In this document: in pieces, positions 1 through 10,366 of the stretch
Layout of the letters: each line of letters begins with the position of its first letter
Numbering within the stretch: the stretch's first letter is position 1
Assembly: GCA_937924475.1 (NCBI GenBank)
Contig: CALDSV010000034.1
Coordinates: 1-64,000 of the forward strand
DNA length: 64,000 nucleotides
From: an uncultured bacterium
GTDB taxonomy: Bacteria; Nitrospirota; Thermodesulfovibrionia; Thermodesulfovibrionales; Thermodesulfovibrionaceae
Reading direction: 5' to 3'
Program-made: the position numbers and the translations under genes
The notes under the pieces: generated by a model
The model's input: the letters and a program-made list of their open reading frames with translations, nothing else
What the model was told of the DNA's origin: nothing
Database searches by the model: none

Positions 1-113
1 TGTGGATCACCAGGTTCATCTATCTTTAAAGCATTCAAAACCTCTGGCAGTTGTCCTTCAAATTCGCAGTCCACAACTGTTCCTATGACCTGTACAACTT
101 TTCCTACGTTCAT
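1..113 (-). CDS. atpD: ATP synthase F1 beta subunit, N-terminal part (runs off window start)
   Basis: Reverse strand reads [37 protein letters not shown], the AtpD N-terminus; lies directly downstream of atpG. Confidence 0.9.
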   Translation of the reverse strand, partial: MNVGKVVQVIGTVVDCEFEGQLPEVLNALKIDEPGDP

Positions 114-146
114 AATTTAAAACCTCCTTTATTCATTTTTAAAATT

Positions 147-1034
147 TTATCCTTCACTTTGTTTTAAAGCTTCAACACCACCAACAATATCCATCAGTTC
201 TTTTGTAATAGATGCCTGTCTTACTTTATTTGCAATCAAGGTAGTCTTTCTGATGAGTTCCTCGCAGTTCTTTGTGGCGTTATCCATCGCTGTCATTCTT
301 GCTGCTTCTTCTGCAGCTTGAGATTCTAACAATGCTCTGTAAATTTGAATTTCAATATATATGGGAAGCAACATGGCAAAAAGTTCAGGAGCTCGAGGTT
401 CATAGGTAAAGGGTATAAAAGTAGATTGTTCAGCTGGCTCTGAATCTATTCTTCCAATTGGAAGCAATCTGTTTATGACTACCCTCTGAGCAATAACTGA
501 TTTAAATTCATTAAATATAACTATTACTTCATCAACAGCCTCACTCACATAGGCATTTATCATTTCCTGTGCTATCATTTGTGCATGAGTGTACTGCAGT
601 TTACCAGATATACCTGTCCATACGTTGTTTAATTGAAAATCTCTTCTTCTAAAGTAATCTCTTGCTTTCCTACCTACTACTGATAAGACGATGTTTAACC
701 CTTCACCTTTTAATCTATTTATCTCCTTATGGGCAACCCTAAGTATATTTGTATTAAAGGCTCCGCAAAGTCCTTTATCGGAGGTTATTACCAATATCTC
801 AACTGTCTTTATTGGCCTTCTTAAAAGAAGTGGTGGAACATCTCCTCTTGTCTCTATAGCACCAGCAAGGTCTGCAAGGACTTGTTGCATCTTTGTAGCA
901 TAAGGTCTGTACCTGAGCATACTATCCTGTACTTTACGGAGTTTCGCTGCTGCTACCATCTTCATAGCAGAGGTAATCTTTTTTGTTCCCTGTATTGCCT
1001 TTATCTTTTTCCTTATATCTCTTAATGTTGGCAT
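147..1034 (-). CDS. atpG: ATP synthase F1 gamma subunit
   Basis: MPTLRDIRKKIKAIQGTKKITSAMKMVAAAKLRK and conserved C-terminus RQASITKELMDIVGG. Confidence 0.98.
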   Translation of the reverse strand: MPTLRDIRKKIKAIQGTKKITSAMKMVAAAKLRKVQDSMLRYRPYATKMQQVLADLAGAIETRGDVPPLLLRRPIKTVEILVITSDKGLCGAFNTNILRVAHKEINRLKGEGLNIVLSVVGRKARDYFRRRDFQLNNVWTGISGKLQYTHAQMIAQEMINAYVSEAVDEVIVIFNEFKSVIAQRVVINRLLPIGRIDSEPAEQSTFIPFTYEPRAPELFAMLLPIYIEIQIYRALLESQAAEEAARMTAMDNATKNCEELIRKTTLIANKVRQASITKELMDIVGGVEALKQSEG

Positions 1035-1063
1035 TTAACAGCTCCTACCTTCAAATTTTTATA

Positions 1064-2572
1064 TTAAGGCTGAAATGTCTTCTTAAACTCTAAGATAGCA
1101 TCGTTGATTTTCTGCTTAAGGGAGTCATCAAGTTCCTTTTTCTCTCTAATTTCTTTTCTTAAGTCTTCCTTTTGACTTCTGATAAAGCTCAAGAAGCCTT
1201 GCTCAAAAGCCTTGATTGCTGATACTGGAAGATCATCAAGATGGCCTTGAGTTCCTGCAAATATTAACATTATCTGATCTTCAACTGGCATAGGAACGTA
1301 TTGGTCTTGTTTTAAAAGCTCAACCATTCTCTGTCCTCTTTCCAGTAATGCTCTCGTAGCTTTATCAAGGTCTGAGGCAAATTGAGCAAAGGCTGCAAGC
1401 TCTCTATACTGGGCAAGATCAAGTCTTAACATACCTGCCACTTGTTTCATTGCTTTGATCTGTGCTGCACCACCAACACGGCTAACAGAGAGACCGACGT
1501 TAATAGCAGGACGAACACCAGCATAGAATAACTCTGGTTCAAGATAAATCTGACCATCTGTAATTGAGATAACATTAGTAGGAATATATCCAGAAACGTC
1601 ACCAGCCTGTGTTTCAATTACTGGTAAAGCAGTTAAGGAACCTCCACCTTCAGCATCGGAGAGTTTAGCTGCTCTCTCAAGCAATCTTGAATGGAGATAG
1701 AATACATCACCTGGATAAGCTTCTCTTCCAGGAGGTCTTCTTAAAATCAATGAAACCTGTCTATAGGCATAGGCTTGTTTGGTAAGGTCATCATAACATA
1801 CTAAAGCATGCATCCCTTTATCTCTAAAGTATTCACCCATAGCACAACCTACATATGGTGCAAGATACTGCATTGATGCTGGTTCGGAAGCTGTTGCAGC
1901 TACAATTATTGTATGATCCATTGCACCATATTTCTTAAGAGTCTCAACAACCTGAACTACGCTCTGACGTCTCTGTCCACAGGCTACATATATACATATA
2001 CAATTTTGCCCTTTTTGATTAATAATGGTATCAAGCAGTATTGCTGTCTTTCCTGTCTGGCGGTCACCTATGACAAGCTCTCTCTGCCCTCTACCTATGG
2101 GTATCATAGCATCTATTGCTTTAATACCTGTCTGAAGTGGCTCTTTAACTGGTTGACGTTTTATAATACCTGGGGCAATAACATCAACCTTTCTGAAATT
2201 CTTTGCATTGATAGGTCCTTTGCCATCAATGGGAATTCCGATGGCATTAACAACTCTACCAATGAGCTCTTCTCCAACAGGTGTTTCCATAACTCTTCCT
2301 GTTCTTTTAACTATATCCCCTTCTTTAACAAGCCTGTCATCACCAAAAAGGATTGCACCTACATTATCCTCCTCAAGGTTAAGAGCCATACCATAAACGC
2401 CATTTGGTAGCTCAAGCATTTCGGAAGCCATACAATTGTCTAAACCATAAATCCTTGCAACACCATCACCGATAGAGGTAACTATTCCTACTTCGCTGAC
2501 ATCAGCCTTCTTTTCAAAGTCAGCAATCTGCTTCTTAAGGTACTCACTAATTTCTTCCATCTTAAGTTCCAT
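1064..2572 (-). CDS. atpA: ATP synthase F1 alpha subunit
   Basis: Walker [33 protein letters not shown]. Confidence 0.99.
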   Translation of the reverse strand: MELKMEEISEYLKKQIADFEKKADVSEVGIVTSIGDGVARIYGLDNCMASEMLELPNGVYGMALNLEEDNVGAILFGDDRLVKEGDIVKRTGRVMETPVGEELIGRVVNAIGIPIDGKGPINAKNFRKVDVIAPGIIKRQPVKEPLQTGIKAIDAMIPIGRGQRELVIGDRQTGKTAILLDTIINQKGQNCICIYVACGQRRQSVVQVVETLKKYGAMDHTIIVAATASEPASMQYLAPYVGCAMGEYFRDKGMHALVCYDDLTKQAYAYRQVSLILRRPPGREAYPGDVFYLHSRLLERAAKLSDAEGGGSLTALPVIETQAGDVSGYIPTNVISITDGQIYLEPELFYAGVRPAINVGLSVSRVGGAAQIKAMKQVAGMLRLDLAQYRELAAFAQFASDLDKATRALLERGQRMVELLKQDQYVPMPVEDQIMLIFAGTQGHLDDLPVSAIKAFEQGFLSFIRSQKEDLRKEIREKKELDDSLKQKINDAILEFKKTFQP

Positions 2573-2578
2573 AGTTTC

Positions 2579-3124
2579 TCACCCCTTTATAAGCTTATCT
2601 CTTAAAAGACCCAACTGGCCTTTTATACTCATATCATACATAGTACTTCCCACTTTGACTCTTAAACCACCTATTAAGGAAGGATCAATCTCATACTGAA
2701 GCTCCACATCTCTTCCTGTAATTGCCTTTAGCGAGTCCACAATCTTTTGCTTAACAGAATCAGGAAGTTCTACAGCAGAGGTAACCACACCTTTTACTTT
2801 CTTCTTGGCTTCCAAATATAAAGCATTAATGTACCTTACAATCTCGCCAAGACCTATAAGCACTCCTTCCATACTTAAAAAGCTCAAAAACTTTTTCACC
2901 TCTTCTGGAAAACCTAATTTCTCACAGAGTGAATTAATAATGCCGATTCTTTCTTCATCCTTGAAGGAAGGTGATGTAAGCATGTTTCTGAATTGCTTTT
3001 CTTTCTGCATTAAAAATACTATTTTTTCAAGTTTTACTGCAATTTCTGGGACCTGGTCAAGATTCACCAGGCTTAAAAATTGTTTTGCGTATTTTTTTGC
3101 CTTTGTGCCTCTTACCTTTCTCAA
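2579..3124 (-). CDS. atpH: ATP synthase F1 delta subunit
   Basis: OSCP/delta family pattern and operon position between atpF and atpA. Confidence 0.95.
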   Translation of the reverse strand: MRKVRGTKAKKYAKQFLSLVNLDQVPEIAVKLEKIVFLMQKEKQFRNMLTSPSFKDEERIGIINSLCEKLGFPEEVKKFLSFLSMEGVLIGLGEIVRYINALYLEAKKKVKGVVTSAVELPDSVKQKIVDSLKAITGRDVELQYEIDPSLIGGLRVKVGSTMYDMSIKGQLGLLRDKLIKG

Positions 3125-3687
3125 TTTTTCCGCCCCTCTATTATTTTTATTGTTTCCTGAAGAAGCTTCTCTTGCTCTTCAGGAGTAATTTTATCTTTTA
3201 ACTTCTGCTCACTTAATTGAATTGCCAGCTCTGCAGCCTCCAGTCTTAAGGAATCCTTCGCCATCTTCACCTCGAACTCTATATTTGTTTTAGCTTGCTC
3301 AAGGATTTTTTCTTTCATTTTATCGGTCTCTTGAATTATCTGCTGTTTTTCCTGTTCTCCAATCTTTTTAGCCGACTCAATAATATCTTGAACATCCTTG
3401 TCTTTTAATTTTAATTTCTCCTCTACCTCTTGCAAAGCTTTCATAGCAAGTTCTTTTGCTTCTTGAGATTCTTTTATGCTCTTTTCAATTAATTCTTTTC
3501 TCTGATTAAGGAAATTCTTAATAGGTTTGCCAAGAAAGTAAACAATTATAAAAACTAATATGGCAAAATTAATTGTTTTGAATATCCAATCCTTAGCACT
3601 TCCCCCATGAGCCTCGCCTTCTGCTGCAAAGGCAGATACAGCTGTTAGAAGAAGAATTAACAATAGCATTGTCATTAATTTTCTCAT
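3121..3687 (-). CDS. atpF: ATP synthase F0 subunit b
   Basis: TM plus long charged helix; [31 protein letters not shown]; operon context. Confidence 0.93.
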   Translation of the reverse strand: MRKLMTMLLLILLLTAVSAFAAEGEAHGGSAKDWIFKTINFAILVFIIVYFLGKPIKNFLNQRKELIEKSIKESQEAKELAMKALQEVEEKLKLKDKDVQDIIESAKKIGEQEKQQIIQETDKMKEKILEQAKTNIEFEVKMAKDSLRLEAAELAIQLSEQKLKDKITPEEQEKLLQETIKIIEGRKN

Positions 3688-3697
3688 ATGGCCTCCA

Positions 3698-4117
3698 TTA
3701 AACTTTTAGAAGTTTATTTACAATCTCTTCTGATAATCTTTCCACCTCTGTCTTCAGCATTGACCTTACCTTCTCTGTCTCTGCCTTGATCTCAGCCCTT
3801 GCTTTCTCAATCATCTGAACAGCCTCTTTCTCAGTGGCAGATAAAACCTCCCGTTGATAAGATAAAGCTTCCTCTCTCAAAGAATTGATAATTTGTTTTG
3901 CTTGAGCTTTTGCATTGGCTAAATCAGCATTCATTTGAGCAATCGCTTTCTCTTTCTTTTCATTCATTTGTTGTGCTTCTTCAAGAGCGCCTTTAATCAT
4001 CTGTTCTCTCTGCCTGAAAAGCTCCATCATTGGTTTAAAGAGAAGAGAATTTAGGATAAACATTAAAACAAAAAATTGAATCATTAGAATAAAAAACCAA
4101 TTGTTAAACTCTAACAT
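3698..4117 (-). CDS. atpF': ATP synthase F0 subunit b' (b-like)
   Basis: N-terminal TM LFKPMMELFRQREQMIKGALEEAQQ; second b-like gene upstream of atpF. Confidence 0.85.
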   Translation of the reverse strand: MLEFNNWFFILMIQFFVLMFILNSLLFKPMMELFRQREQMIKGALEEAQQMNEKKEKAIAQMNADLANAKAQAKQIINSLREEALSYQREVLSATEKEAVQMIEKARAEIKAETEKVRSMLKTEVERLSEEIVNKLLKV

Positions 4118-4240
4118 ACCCCACCTTCTTTCCCTAAGATTTTTGTTGCTTCAAAACAACTGCAAGACAAGATACCATATACAGCTTTTTTTGTCAAGAA
4201 ATTGGTAATTTTAAATTTTTATCGCATCATTAAAAATTTT

Positions 4241-5092
4241 TTATAAATCTCTATGAATGGTTGTTACATTAAAAGATTTACTTTTTATGTAATCTGAAAT
4301 TGCCTCTGCAATAACTACTGATCTATGTTTTCCGCCGGTACATCCTATTGCAATAGTTAAATAAGCTCTGCCCTCTTTCTTATAGCGTGGTAGAACAAAT
4401 CTCAAAAAACTTTTAAGATGGGTTAAAAAATTTTTTGTATCAGGATTATTTAATACAAAATCCTTTACAGGTTTATCTTTGCCTGTGAGATTTGATAAGG
4501 AAGGAACGAAATAAGGATTTGGTAAATATCTTGCATCAAATAATAAATCTGCAATCATGGGAATTCCTTTTTTATAACCGAAAGAAATTACAGTAATTGC
4601 CGGATAAAGGTTTTCTTTTTCGTAGATTCCTTTAACGAATTCCCTTAACTCATGCGGATTAAAATTACTTGTATCTAAGAGTCTATCTGCTAATTCTCTT
4701 AAAGGAGAGAGGATGATTTGCTCTTTTTTGATGGAATCTAATAAATCCTTAGATTGGGAGTATAAAGGATGAGGTCTTCTTGTTTCTTTATATCTTCGCA
4801 ATATGATATCCTCGTCTGCATAGAGAAATAATATCTCTGCTTTGTAAATTTCTTTTACTTTTTTAATGATTTCTTGAGCCTGCTCAAAAAAATTATAGCT
4901 TCTTATATCAATACTAAGAGCAACTTTGTCACCATACTTGCATTCATTAATTAATTTGACAAAATCTACTACCAATGGTAAAGGTAAATTGTCAATACAA
5001 AAAAATCCTATATCTTCCAGAGTCCTTAAAGTTAAAGTCTTTCCTGCTCCTGATAATCCAGTAACTATAACAATATGTGGATCGCAATTCAA
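4241..5092 (-). CDS. rapZ: RapZ/YvcJ family nucleotide-binding protein
   Basis: IVTGLSGAGKTLTLRTLEDIGFFCIDNLP; C-terminal AIGCTGGKHRSVVIAE. Confidence 0.95.
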   Translation of the reverse strand: MNCDPHIVIVTGLSGAGKTLTLRTLEDIGFFCIDNLPLPLVVDFVKLINECKYGDKVALSIDIRSYNFFEQAQEIIKKVKEIYKAEILFLYADEDIILRRYKETRRPHPLYSQSKDLLDSIKKEQIILSPLRELADRLLDTSNFNPHELREFVKGIYEKENLYPAITVISFGYKKGIPMIADLLFDARYLPNPYFVPSLSNLTGKDKPVKDFVLNNPDTKNFLTHLKSFLRFVLPRYKKEGRAYLTIAIGCTGGKHRSVVIAEAISDYIKSKSFNVTTIHRDL

Positions 5093-5101
5093 ATTAAAAA
5101 C

Positions 5102-5623
5102 CTACTTAGCTGGTTCTATTAATCCGTAGTTGCCATCTCTTCTTCTATATACAACGTTTATATCTCCCGTGAAAGAGTTTAAGAAGATGAAAAAGTCTTT
5201 ATCGAGAAGTTCCATTTGATCTACTGCTTCATCAGGAGTCATTGGTCTTAGGTCAAATTTCTTGAATTTTACTATTTTTTTAGCTGTTTCTGAAATTTCC
5301 TCAGAAGAGGTTGCATATTTATTGAAATCTTTCTTGTTCTTATTTTGCACTTTTTCTTTATACTTTAATATCTGTTTCTCAAGTTTTTCGACTACTTGAT
5401 CCACTGCAGAATAGAGATCTTCGGTTTTCCCTTCAGCTTGAATTAAATGGCCATTGACCTTTAATAAAACATCTATTTTATGGGTAAACTTTTCAGTACT
5501 AATAGTAACAATAGCATCTGAGAGCTCTCCTAAAAATTTACTGAATTTGCTGAGCCTTTTTTCAATATACTGTCTCAAAGCTTCAGTTACTTCAATATTC
5601 CTTCCTTTGATGTTTAGTTTCAT
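5102..5623 (-). CDS. hpf: Ribosome hibernation promoting factor, long form
   Basis: Ribosomal S30AE-like N-terminus and long-form C-terminal domain (MTPDEAVDQMELLDKDFFIFLN). Confidence 0.93.
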   Translation of the reverse strand: MKLNIKGRNIEVTEALRQYIEKRLSKFSKFLGELSDAIVTISTEKFTHKIDVLLKVNGHLIQAEGKTEDLYSAVDQVVEKLEKQILKYKEKVQNKNKKDFNKYATSSEEISETAKKIVKFKKFDLRPMTPDEAVDQMELLDKDFFIFLNSFTGDINVVYRRRDGNYGLIEPAK

Positions 5624-5638
5624 CTTCTCTCCTCCTGT

Positions 5639-7048
5639 TTAATATTTTTTTACCCGTCTTGCTGCGCTCGGGGGAATTTTTAACTCTTCTCTATATTTTG
5701 CTACAGTTCTTCTTGCTATATCTATTCCTTGTTTTTTCAATATTTCTACTATTTCAATGTCCGATAATGGATTTTCTTTATTTTCCTCATCGATTATCTT
5801 TCGAATTAAATCTTTTACTCGGGAGGTCGAAATTGCTCCCTCCTTTGATGGAAGAGCTTTAGTAAAGAAAAACTTAAAACTAAATATACCATGATCACAA
5901 GCAAGATATTTGTTTGAAGTAACTCTGCTTATTGTACTCTCATGCAGACTTAATTGTTCTGCCACATCCCTCAGATTTAGCGGTTTAAGAAAATTAATCC
6001 CCTTCTCAAAAAAATCTCTCTGAAACTTAATAAGGCATTCAGTTACCCGATATATAGTTCTATTTCTCTGTTCAAGCCCCTTTAAGAGATCTAAGGCATT
6101 TCTAAATTTTTCCTTCAAAAATTTTTTTTCCTCGGAAGACAATTTTTTTGCCTCTATCATTTCCCTGTAAAGTCTATTTAATCTTACTTTTGGGATTCCT
6201 TCATCATTTAGAATTATCTGATAATCATCTTCTACCTTTTTAACAAATACATCGGGTATGGGGTAGGATGATGCCACTTCTACAAAATTTCTTCCTGGTC
6301 TTGGATCGAGCTTCTCAATTATTTTTACAGTCTTCAGAATCTCTTCAATGTTTAGATTAAATATCTTAGACAATTTTTCATATTTTCTTTTCTGAATGTC
6401 TTCCAGATGATTAGTTATGATGTTATAAAGGATTGAATTTTCTAATCCCAAAGCTTTTAATTGCAATAAAAGACACTCTCGCAAATCTCTTGCTCCTACT
6501 CCTGGAGGATCAAACTCTTGTACAAGTGATATTGCCTTTTTTACTGATTCTAAATCAGAATCTGCAAGTTTTGCTATTTCCTCATCAGTAGCTTTAAGAT
6601 ATCCATCCTCATCAATGTTTCCAATTATTATTTCAGCAATCAGTCTAATTTTATCTTCAGCATTACTTAATCTTAATTGCCATAGTAAATACTCCCATAA
6701 ATCTGTTTTTTTTGAGTAGAAGAGTTCAAAATTGGGTTTCTCTTCAGTGTCAGGGTTAAAATATCCCAAATCTCTCCCATCATCAGCTCTAAAGGAAAAA
6801 TAATCATCAATCATTATCTTTTCAATTTTATTAATTACTAAAGGCTCTAATTCCTCTTCAGAGTTCTCTAAATTTTGAATTTCTTCCTCCTCTTCTAACT
6901 CTAATAAAGGATTTTCCATTATCTGTTGCTGGAGAAATTGACTTAATTCAAGTTGAGGAAATTGAAGCAACTTAAGTTGCATTTGAAGTTGAGGAGTAAG
7001 AGCCAATTTTTGAGTTAATTTTAAATCTAATCTTTGTTCAAGAGACAT
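5639..7048 (-). CDS. rpoN: RNA polymerase sigma-54 factor
   Basis: Q-rich N-terminus (LTPQLQMQLKLLQFPQLEL), RpoN box ARRTVAKYREELKIPPSAARR. Confidence 0.98.
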   Translation of the reverse strand: MSLEQRLDLKLTQKLALTPQLQMQLKLLQFPQLELSQFLQQQIMENPLLELEEEEEIQNLENSEEELEPLVINKIEKIMIDDYFSFRADDGRDLGYFNPDTEEKPNFELFYSKKTDLWEYLLWQLRLSNAEDKIRLIAEIIIGNIDEDGYLKATDEEIAKLADSDLESVKKAISLVQEFDPPGVGARDLRECLLLQLKALGLENSILYNIITNHLEDIQKRKYEKLSKIFNLNIEEILKTVKIIEKLDPRPGRNFVEVASSYPIPDVFVKKVEDDYQIILNDEGIPKVRLNRLYREMIEAKKLSSEEKKFLKEKFRNALDLLKGLEQRNRTIYRVTECLIKFQRDFFEKGINFLKPLNLRDVAEQLSLHESTISRVTSNKYLACDHGIFSFKFFFTKALPSKEGAISTSRVKDLIRKIIDEENKENPLSDIEIVEILKKQGIDIARRTVAKYREELKIPPSAARRVKKY

Positions 7049-7785
7049 TATAAACTGAACTCCTTTCCAAGATAAGCTTCTCTTACAATAGGATTATTGA
7101 TCAATGTCTCTGGTGAACCTTCGGCAAGAACTGAACCATTATGAATAATAAATGCTCTGTCTGTAATAGAGAGAGTCTCTCTCACATTATGATCCGTTAT
7201 AACAACGCCTATACCTTTATCTTTTAGTGTTTTAATGGTTTTTTTTAATTCCATAACTGCTAAAGGATCAATTCCAGCAAAAGGTTCGTCAAAAAGCATA
7301 AACAAAGGTTTCAATGCAATTGCTCTTGCAATTTCAGCCCTTCGCCTTTCACCTCCCGAAAGTTTATGACCTTCTCTGTCAGCAAATTCTAATAGATTGA
7401 ACTCCTCTAAGAGAGAGTTTACCTCTTCATCAATATTTTTTAAAGCCTCTTTATTCTCAGCGTATTTAATTTCCAGAACAGCTTTTAAATTATCTCTTAC
7501 TGTAAGCTTTCTGAAAATTGAAGATTCTTGAGGTAAATATCCCAATCCAAGTTTTGCTCTTTTATATATAGGTAAAAATGAAATATCATTATTGTTGAGA
7601 AATATTCTGCCACTGTCTGGTTTTACAATACCAATAATCATATAAAAAGTCGTAGTCTTACCTGCTCCATTAGGCCCAAGAAGCCCAACTACTTCTCCCC
7701 TTTCAATAGTAAAGCTAATACCTTTTACGGCCTCTTTTTTACCAAAACTCTTTTTTATGTTTTCCACTTTTAAAAAATTCGTCAT
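7048..7785 (-). CDS. lptB: LPS export ABC transporter ATP-binding protein
   Basis: Walker A GPNGAGKTT, signature LSGGERRRAEIARA, operon with lptA/lptC. Confidence 0.96.
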   Translation of the reverse strand: MTNFLKVENIKKSFGKKEAVKGISFTIERGEVVGLLGPNGAGKTTTFYMIIGIVKPDSGRIFLNNNDISFLPIYKRAKLGLGYLPQESSIFRKLTVRDNLKAVLEIKYAENKEALKNIDEEVNSLLEEFNLLEFADREGHKLSGGERRRAEIARAIALKPLFMLFDEPFAGIDPLAVMELKKTIKTLKDKGIGVVITDHNVRETLSITDRAFIIHNGSVLAEGSPETLINNPIVREAYLGKEFSL

Positions 7786-8267
7786 TTAGCTTGCCTTTTT
7801 TCTTTCAAGTAAACTTTACTTTTTTCTACCAAAGCTCTGTCATCTTTGAGAAAATAAGTTATTTTTTCACCAGTGATAAGATTTTTGCCTTCTGTTGCTC
7901 TTGGTTCTCCTGTGAATATCACCCTCTCTTCTGGCTCAGGTAGATAGGTAGCTTTATGAGCTGTTAAAACTCTTTGGCCTCTTTGCAATCTCACATTTCC
8001 TATGGCTTCAATCATCTTTATATTTCCACCTTTTTCTTCTTCTTCATAATAAACTATCATTTTGTTAGCATTTAGTATGACATCCCCTCTTTTTGCTACA
8101 ACCCCGCCCTCAAAGGTGGCTGTTTTTGATTTGTTGTCATTTATTAAAGATTCTGAGGTAATTATAATTGGTTCAGTAGAATCCTTTTTTACTTCTGAAA
8201 AAGATAAATTAGCAAATAAAGATAAAAATAAAAATATTAAAATAAAACTATTTCGTAGTTTGTACAA
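7782..8267 (-). CDS. lptA: LptA/OstA-like periplasmic LPS transport protein
   Basis: Signal peptide, OstA-like repeats (ATFEGGVVAKRGDVILNANKMIVYY). Confidence 0.88.
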   Translation of the reverse strand: MYKLRNSFILIFLFLSLFANLSFSEVKKDSTEPIIITSESLINDNKSKTATFEGGVVAKRGDVILNANKMIVYYEEEEKGGNIKMIEAIGNVRLQRGQRVLTAHKATYLPEPEERVIFTGEPRATEGKNLITGEKITYFLKDDRALVEKSKVYLKEKRQAK

Positions 8268-8760
8268 TTGCTTTCACCCCTTTTTTTAATTCTATCAAAC
8301 TTTCATTTGCTTTACCAGCATTACCTTCAATGGTAAATCTTTTACCTTCTATTATAATTGGCTTTTCTGAAAGCAGAATTCTATTTTTAGAGTCCCAATT
8401 AGCTTCCTCTGCCAATATTTTAAAATTCTTACTAATACCTTCGATCATTTCTCTAAGAGAAAAATCACCGGTTTCTAAATTATATAAGCCCTTTTTAGCA
8501 AAAACTTTAAATTCTCTCTCTGGTATTTGAATCGCTAAATCCCTTAATTCAACTAATTGCCCACCCCCATATAAAAAAGCCTCCTTTGAATTTAAAACTA
8601 ACTTTATATGTCCTTCTTTTTTTTGTATTAATTGTAATTCCTTAAAAGTAGAACCTTCTAAGCCCATTTTAACTCTTAGAGGCAATTCTCTATCCATACT
8701 GCTAAATATAAAAAACAACAAGGCTATAATAAAAACCAATAGGAAAATATTCTTTCTCAT
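8248..8760 (-). CDS. lptC: LptC-like LPS export protein
   Basis: N-terminal TM, size and position upstream of lptA. Confidence 0.85.
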   Translation of the reverse strand: MRKNIFLLVFIIALLFFIFSSMDRELPLRVKMGLEGSTFKELQLIQKKEGHIKLVLNSKEAFLYGGGQLVELRDLAIQIPEREFKVFAKKGLYNLETGDFSLREMIEGISKNFKILAEEANWDSKNRILLSEKPIIIEGKRFTIEGNAGKANESLIELKKGVKAIVQTTK

Positions 8761-8793
8761 TATGAATTAACTATAACATAACTAAGCAAACTT

Positions 8794-9630
8794 TTACTTG
8801 AAATCTAATACCTTATCAATTATCTTTGAAAAGGCTTTAGCTAATTCACTGTCAGGATTAAAAAGCATAAAGGGCTTTCCTTCATCACCTGACATAGCCA
8901 CTGAAGAATCAAGAGGAATCTTGCCTAAGAAAGGAACTTTATAAGCCTCAGCAAGTTTTTCTGCTCCACCTGATTTGAAAATCTCCACTGTTTTTCCACA
9001 ATGAGGGCATATAAATCCGCTCATGTTTTCAATAATTCCCACTATAGGAATAGCGGCATCTTTACAAAATTTTACAGTTCTTTTCACATCTGCTAAAGCC
9101 ACATCCTGTGGAGTCGCTACAATGATTGCTCCGTCAACCTTATCTAAAACTTGAACAATTGATATGATTTCATCGCCAGTCCCAGGAGGAGAATCAACAA
9201 TAAGAAAATCAAGTTCTCCCCATCTTACATCGGTTAAAAAATTCTCAATCATTCTATGTTTAATAGGACCTCTCCATACTATTGCTGTATCTCTCTGTTC
9301 AAGGAAAAAACCAATGGATATCAATTTTAAATTCTCTGAATATACAATGGGCATTATTCCAAGATCTGTTATCATAGGAGCAAAACCTTCAAGACCAAAC
9401 ATATTAGGAATATTAGGACCATGAATATCAATATCTAAGAGACCAACTTTATATCCCTTAGAAGACAAACCTGCTGCAAGGTTTGAAGATACTGTACTTT
9501 TACCTACTCCTCCTTTTCCAGAGAGAACTAATAGCTTTTTTTTGATTGCTTCTAAGTTTAATTTCAAGGCTATTTCCCTCTTTACTTGCTGTCTTTCTTC
9601 GCATTGACAGGATTCTTTCTCTTCTGTCAT
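8794..9630 (-). CDS. mrp: Mrp/NBP35-family iron-sulfur carrier ATPase
   Basis: Deviant Walker A LSGKGGVGKSTVSSNLA; CxxC (FICPHCG). Confidence 0.94.
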   Translation of the reverse strand: MTEEKESCQCEERQQVKREIALKLNLEAIKKKLLVLSGKGGVGKSTVSSNLAAGLSSKGYKVGLLDIDIHGPNIPNMFGLEGFAPMITDLGIMPIVYSENLKLISIGFFLEQRDTAIVWRGPIKHRMIENFLTDVRWGELDFLIVDSPPGTGDEIISIVQVLDKVDGAIIVATPQDVALADVKRTVKFCKDAAIPIVGIIENMSGFICPHCGKTVEIFKSGGAEKLAEAYKVPFLGKIPLDSSVAMSGDEGKPFMLFNPDSELAKAFSKIIDKVLDFK

Positions 9631-9856
9631 TTAAACCTCCTGCAAGGAATTTTTATAACTACTTAAATTAATATAACTAAAAAGGCGACTAATAATTCAA
9701 ATTTTCTCTTCTCCCCTGCCGAGCTTTAGTCATAAAAAGAAGGATTGTCTCGGCTGACTTTATCACCTCAGCCATAACAGAATAGAGATATAAGGGCTCG
9801 CAATTTAAAAAGGTTTGGTGCCATTGCCTCCTTTTTTCGGCAAAAACTTGGAATAT

Positions 9857-10157
9857 GGGGTTGCTTCGCTAAAGTCGCAATGACCAACCTATTGTCATTG
9901 CGAAGCTTACGAAGTAAGCAGTGGCAATCCATCCACCCTTTTTCACTTGAAGGTGTGGAATAAAGGATTGCTTCACCCTCGCTAAGCTCGGCTTCGCAAT
10001 AACAAAGGAGAGGGGATTGCTCCGTCGCTAAAGCTCCTCGCAATGACAATAAAATAGCCTTGCAATGACAGTGTAGGGATAACCTCAATGACAAAAAAGC
10101 GCACAATAGGAATTACATAGGGGACGAAGAGATTGCTTCGAACTGCGTGGCAATCCC
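9857..10157. repeat. Cluster of REP/MITE-like palindromic repeats
   Basis: Repeated units ttgcttcg...cgcaatgac and reverse complement gtcattgcgaag...ggcaatcc in a noncoding gap. Confidence 0.85.
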
Positions 10158-10366
10158 ATCATAAGAGAATCAATACCTCAAACTAAATATTGCTCTACAG
10201 TTTTTAAGAACCGCTTTCAATAACAGAAAGAGGAGATGATTTAGGCTGACTGAATAAGCTTCAAAATAATAAATGATTATTCTAAAGAGGAACTATCTGT
10301 TATATACGGAAAAAGTAGTGCTAATAATTCTTTGACATCTTTAATATTTTTAGTTTAAACTTTTAA

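Noticed and set aside
1913-2410. 165-aa plus-strand ORF
   Set aside because: Antisense to strongly conserved atpA
9768-10106. 112-aa minus-strand ORF
   Set aside because: Lies almost entirely in REP repeats; translation reflects repeat sequence (LSLRGALATEQSPLLCYCEAELSEGEAIL), not a protein family
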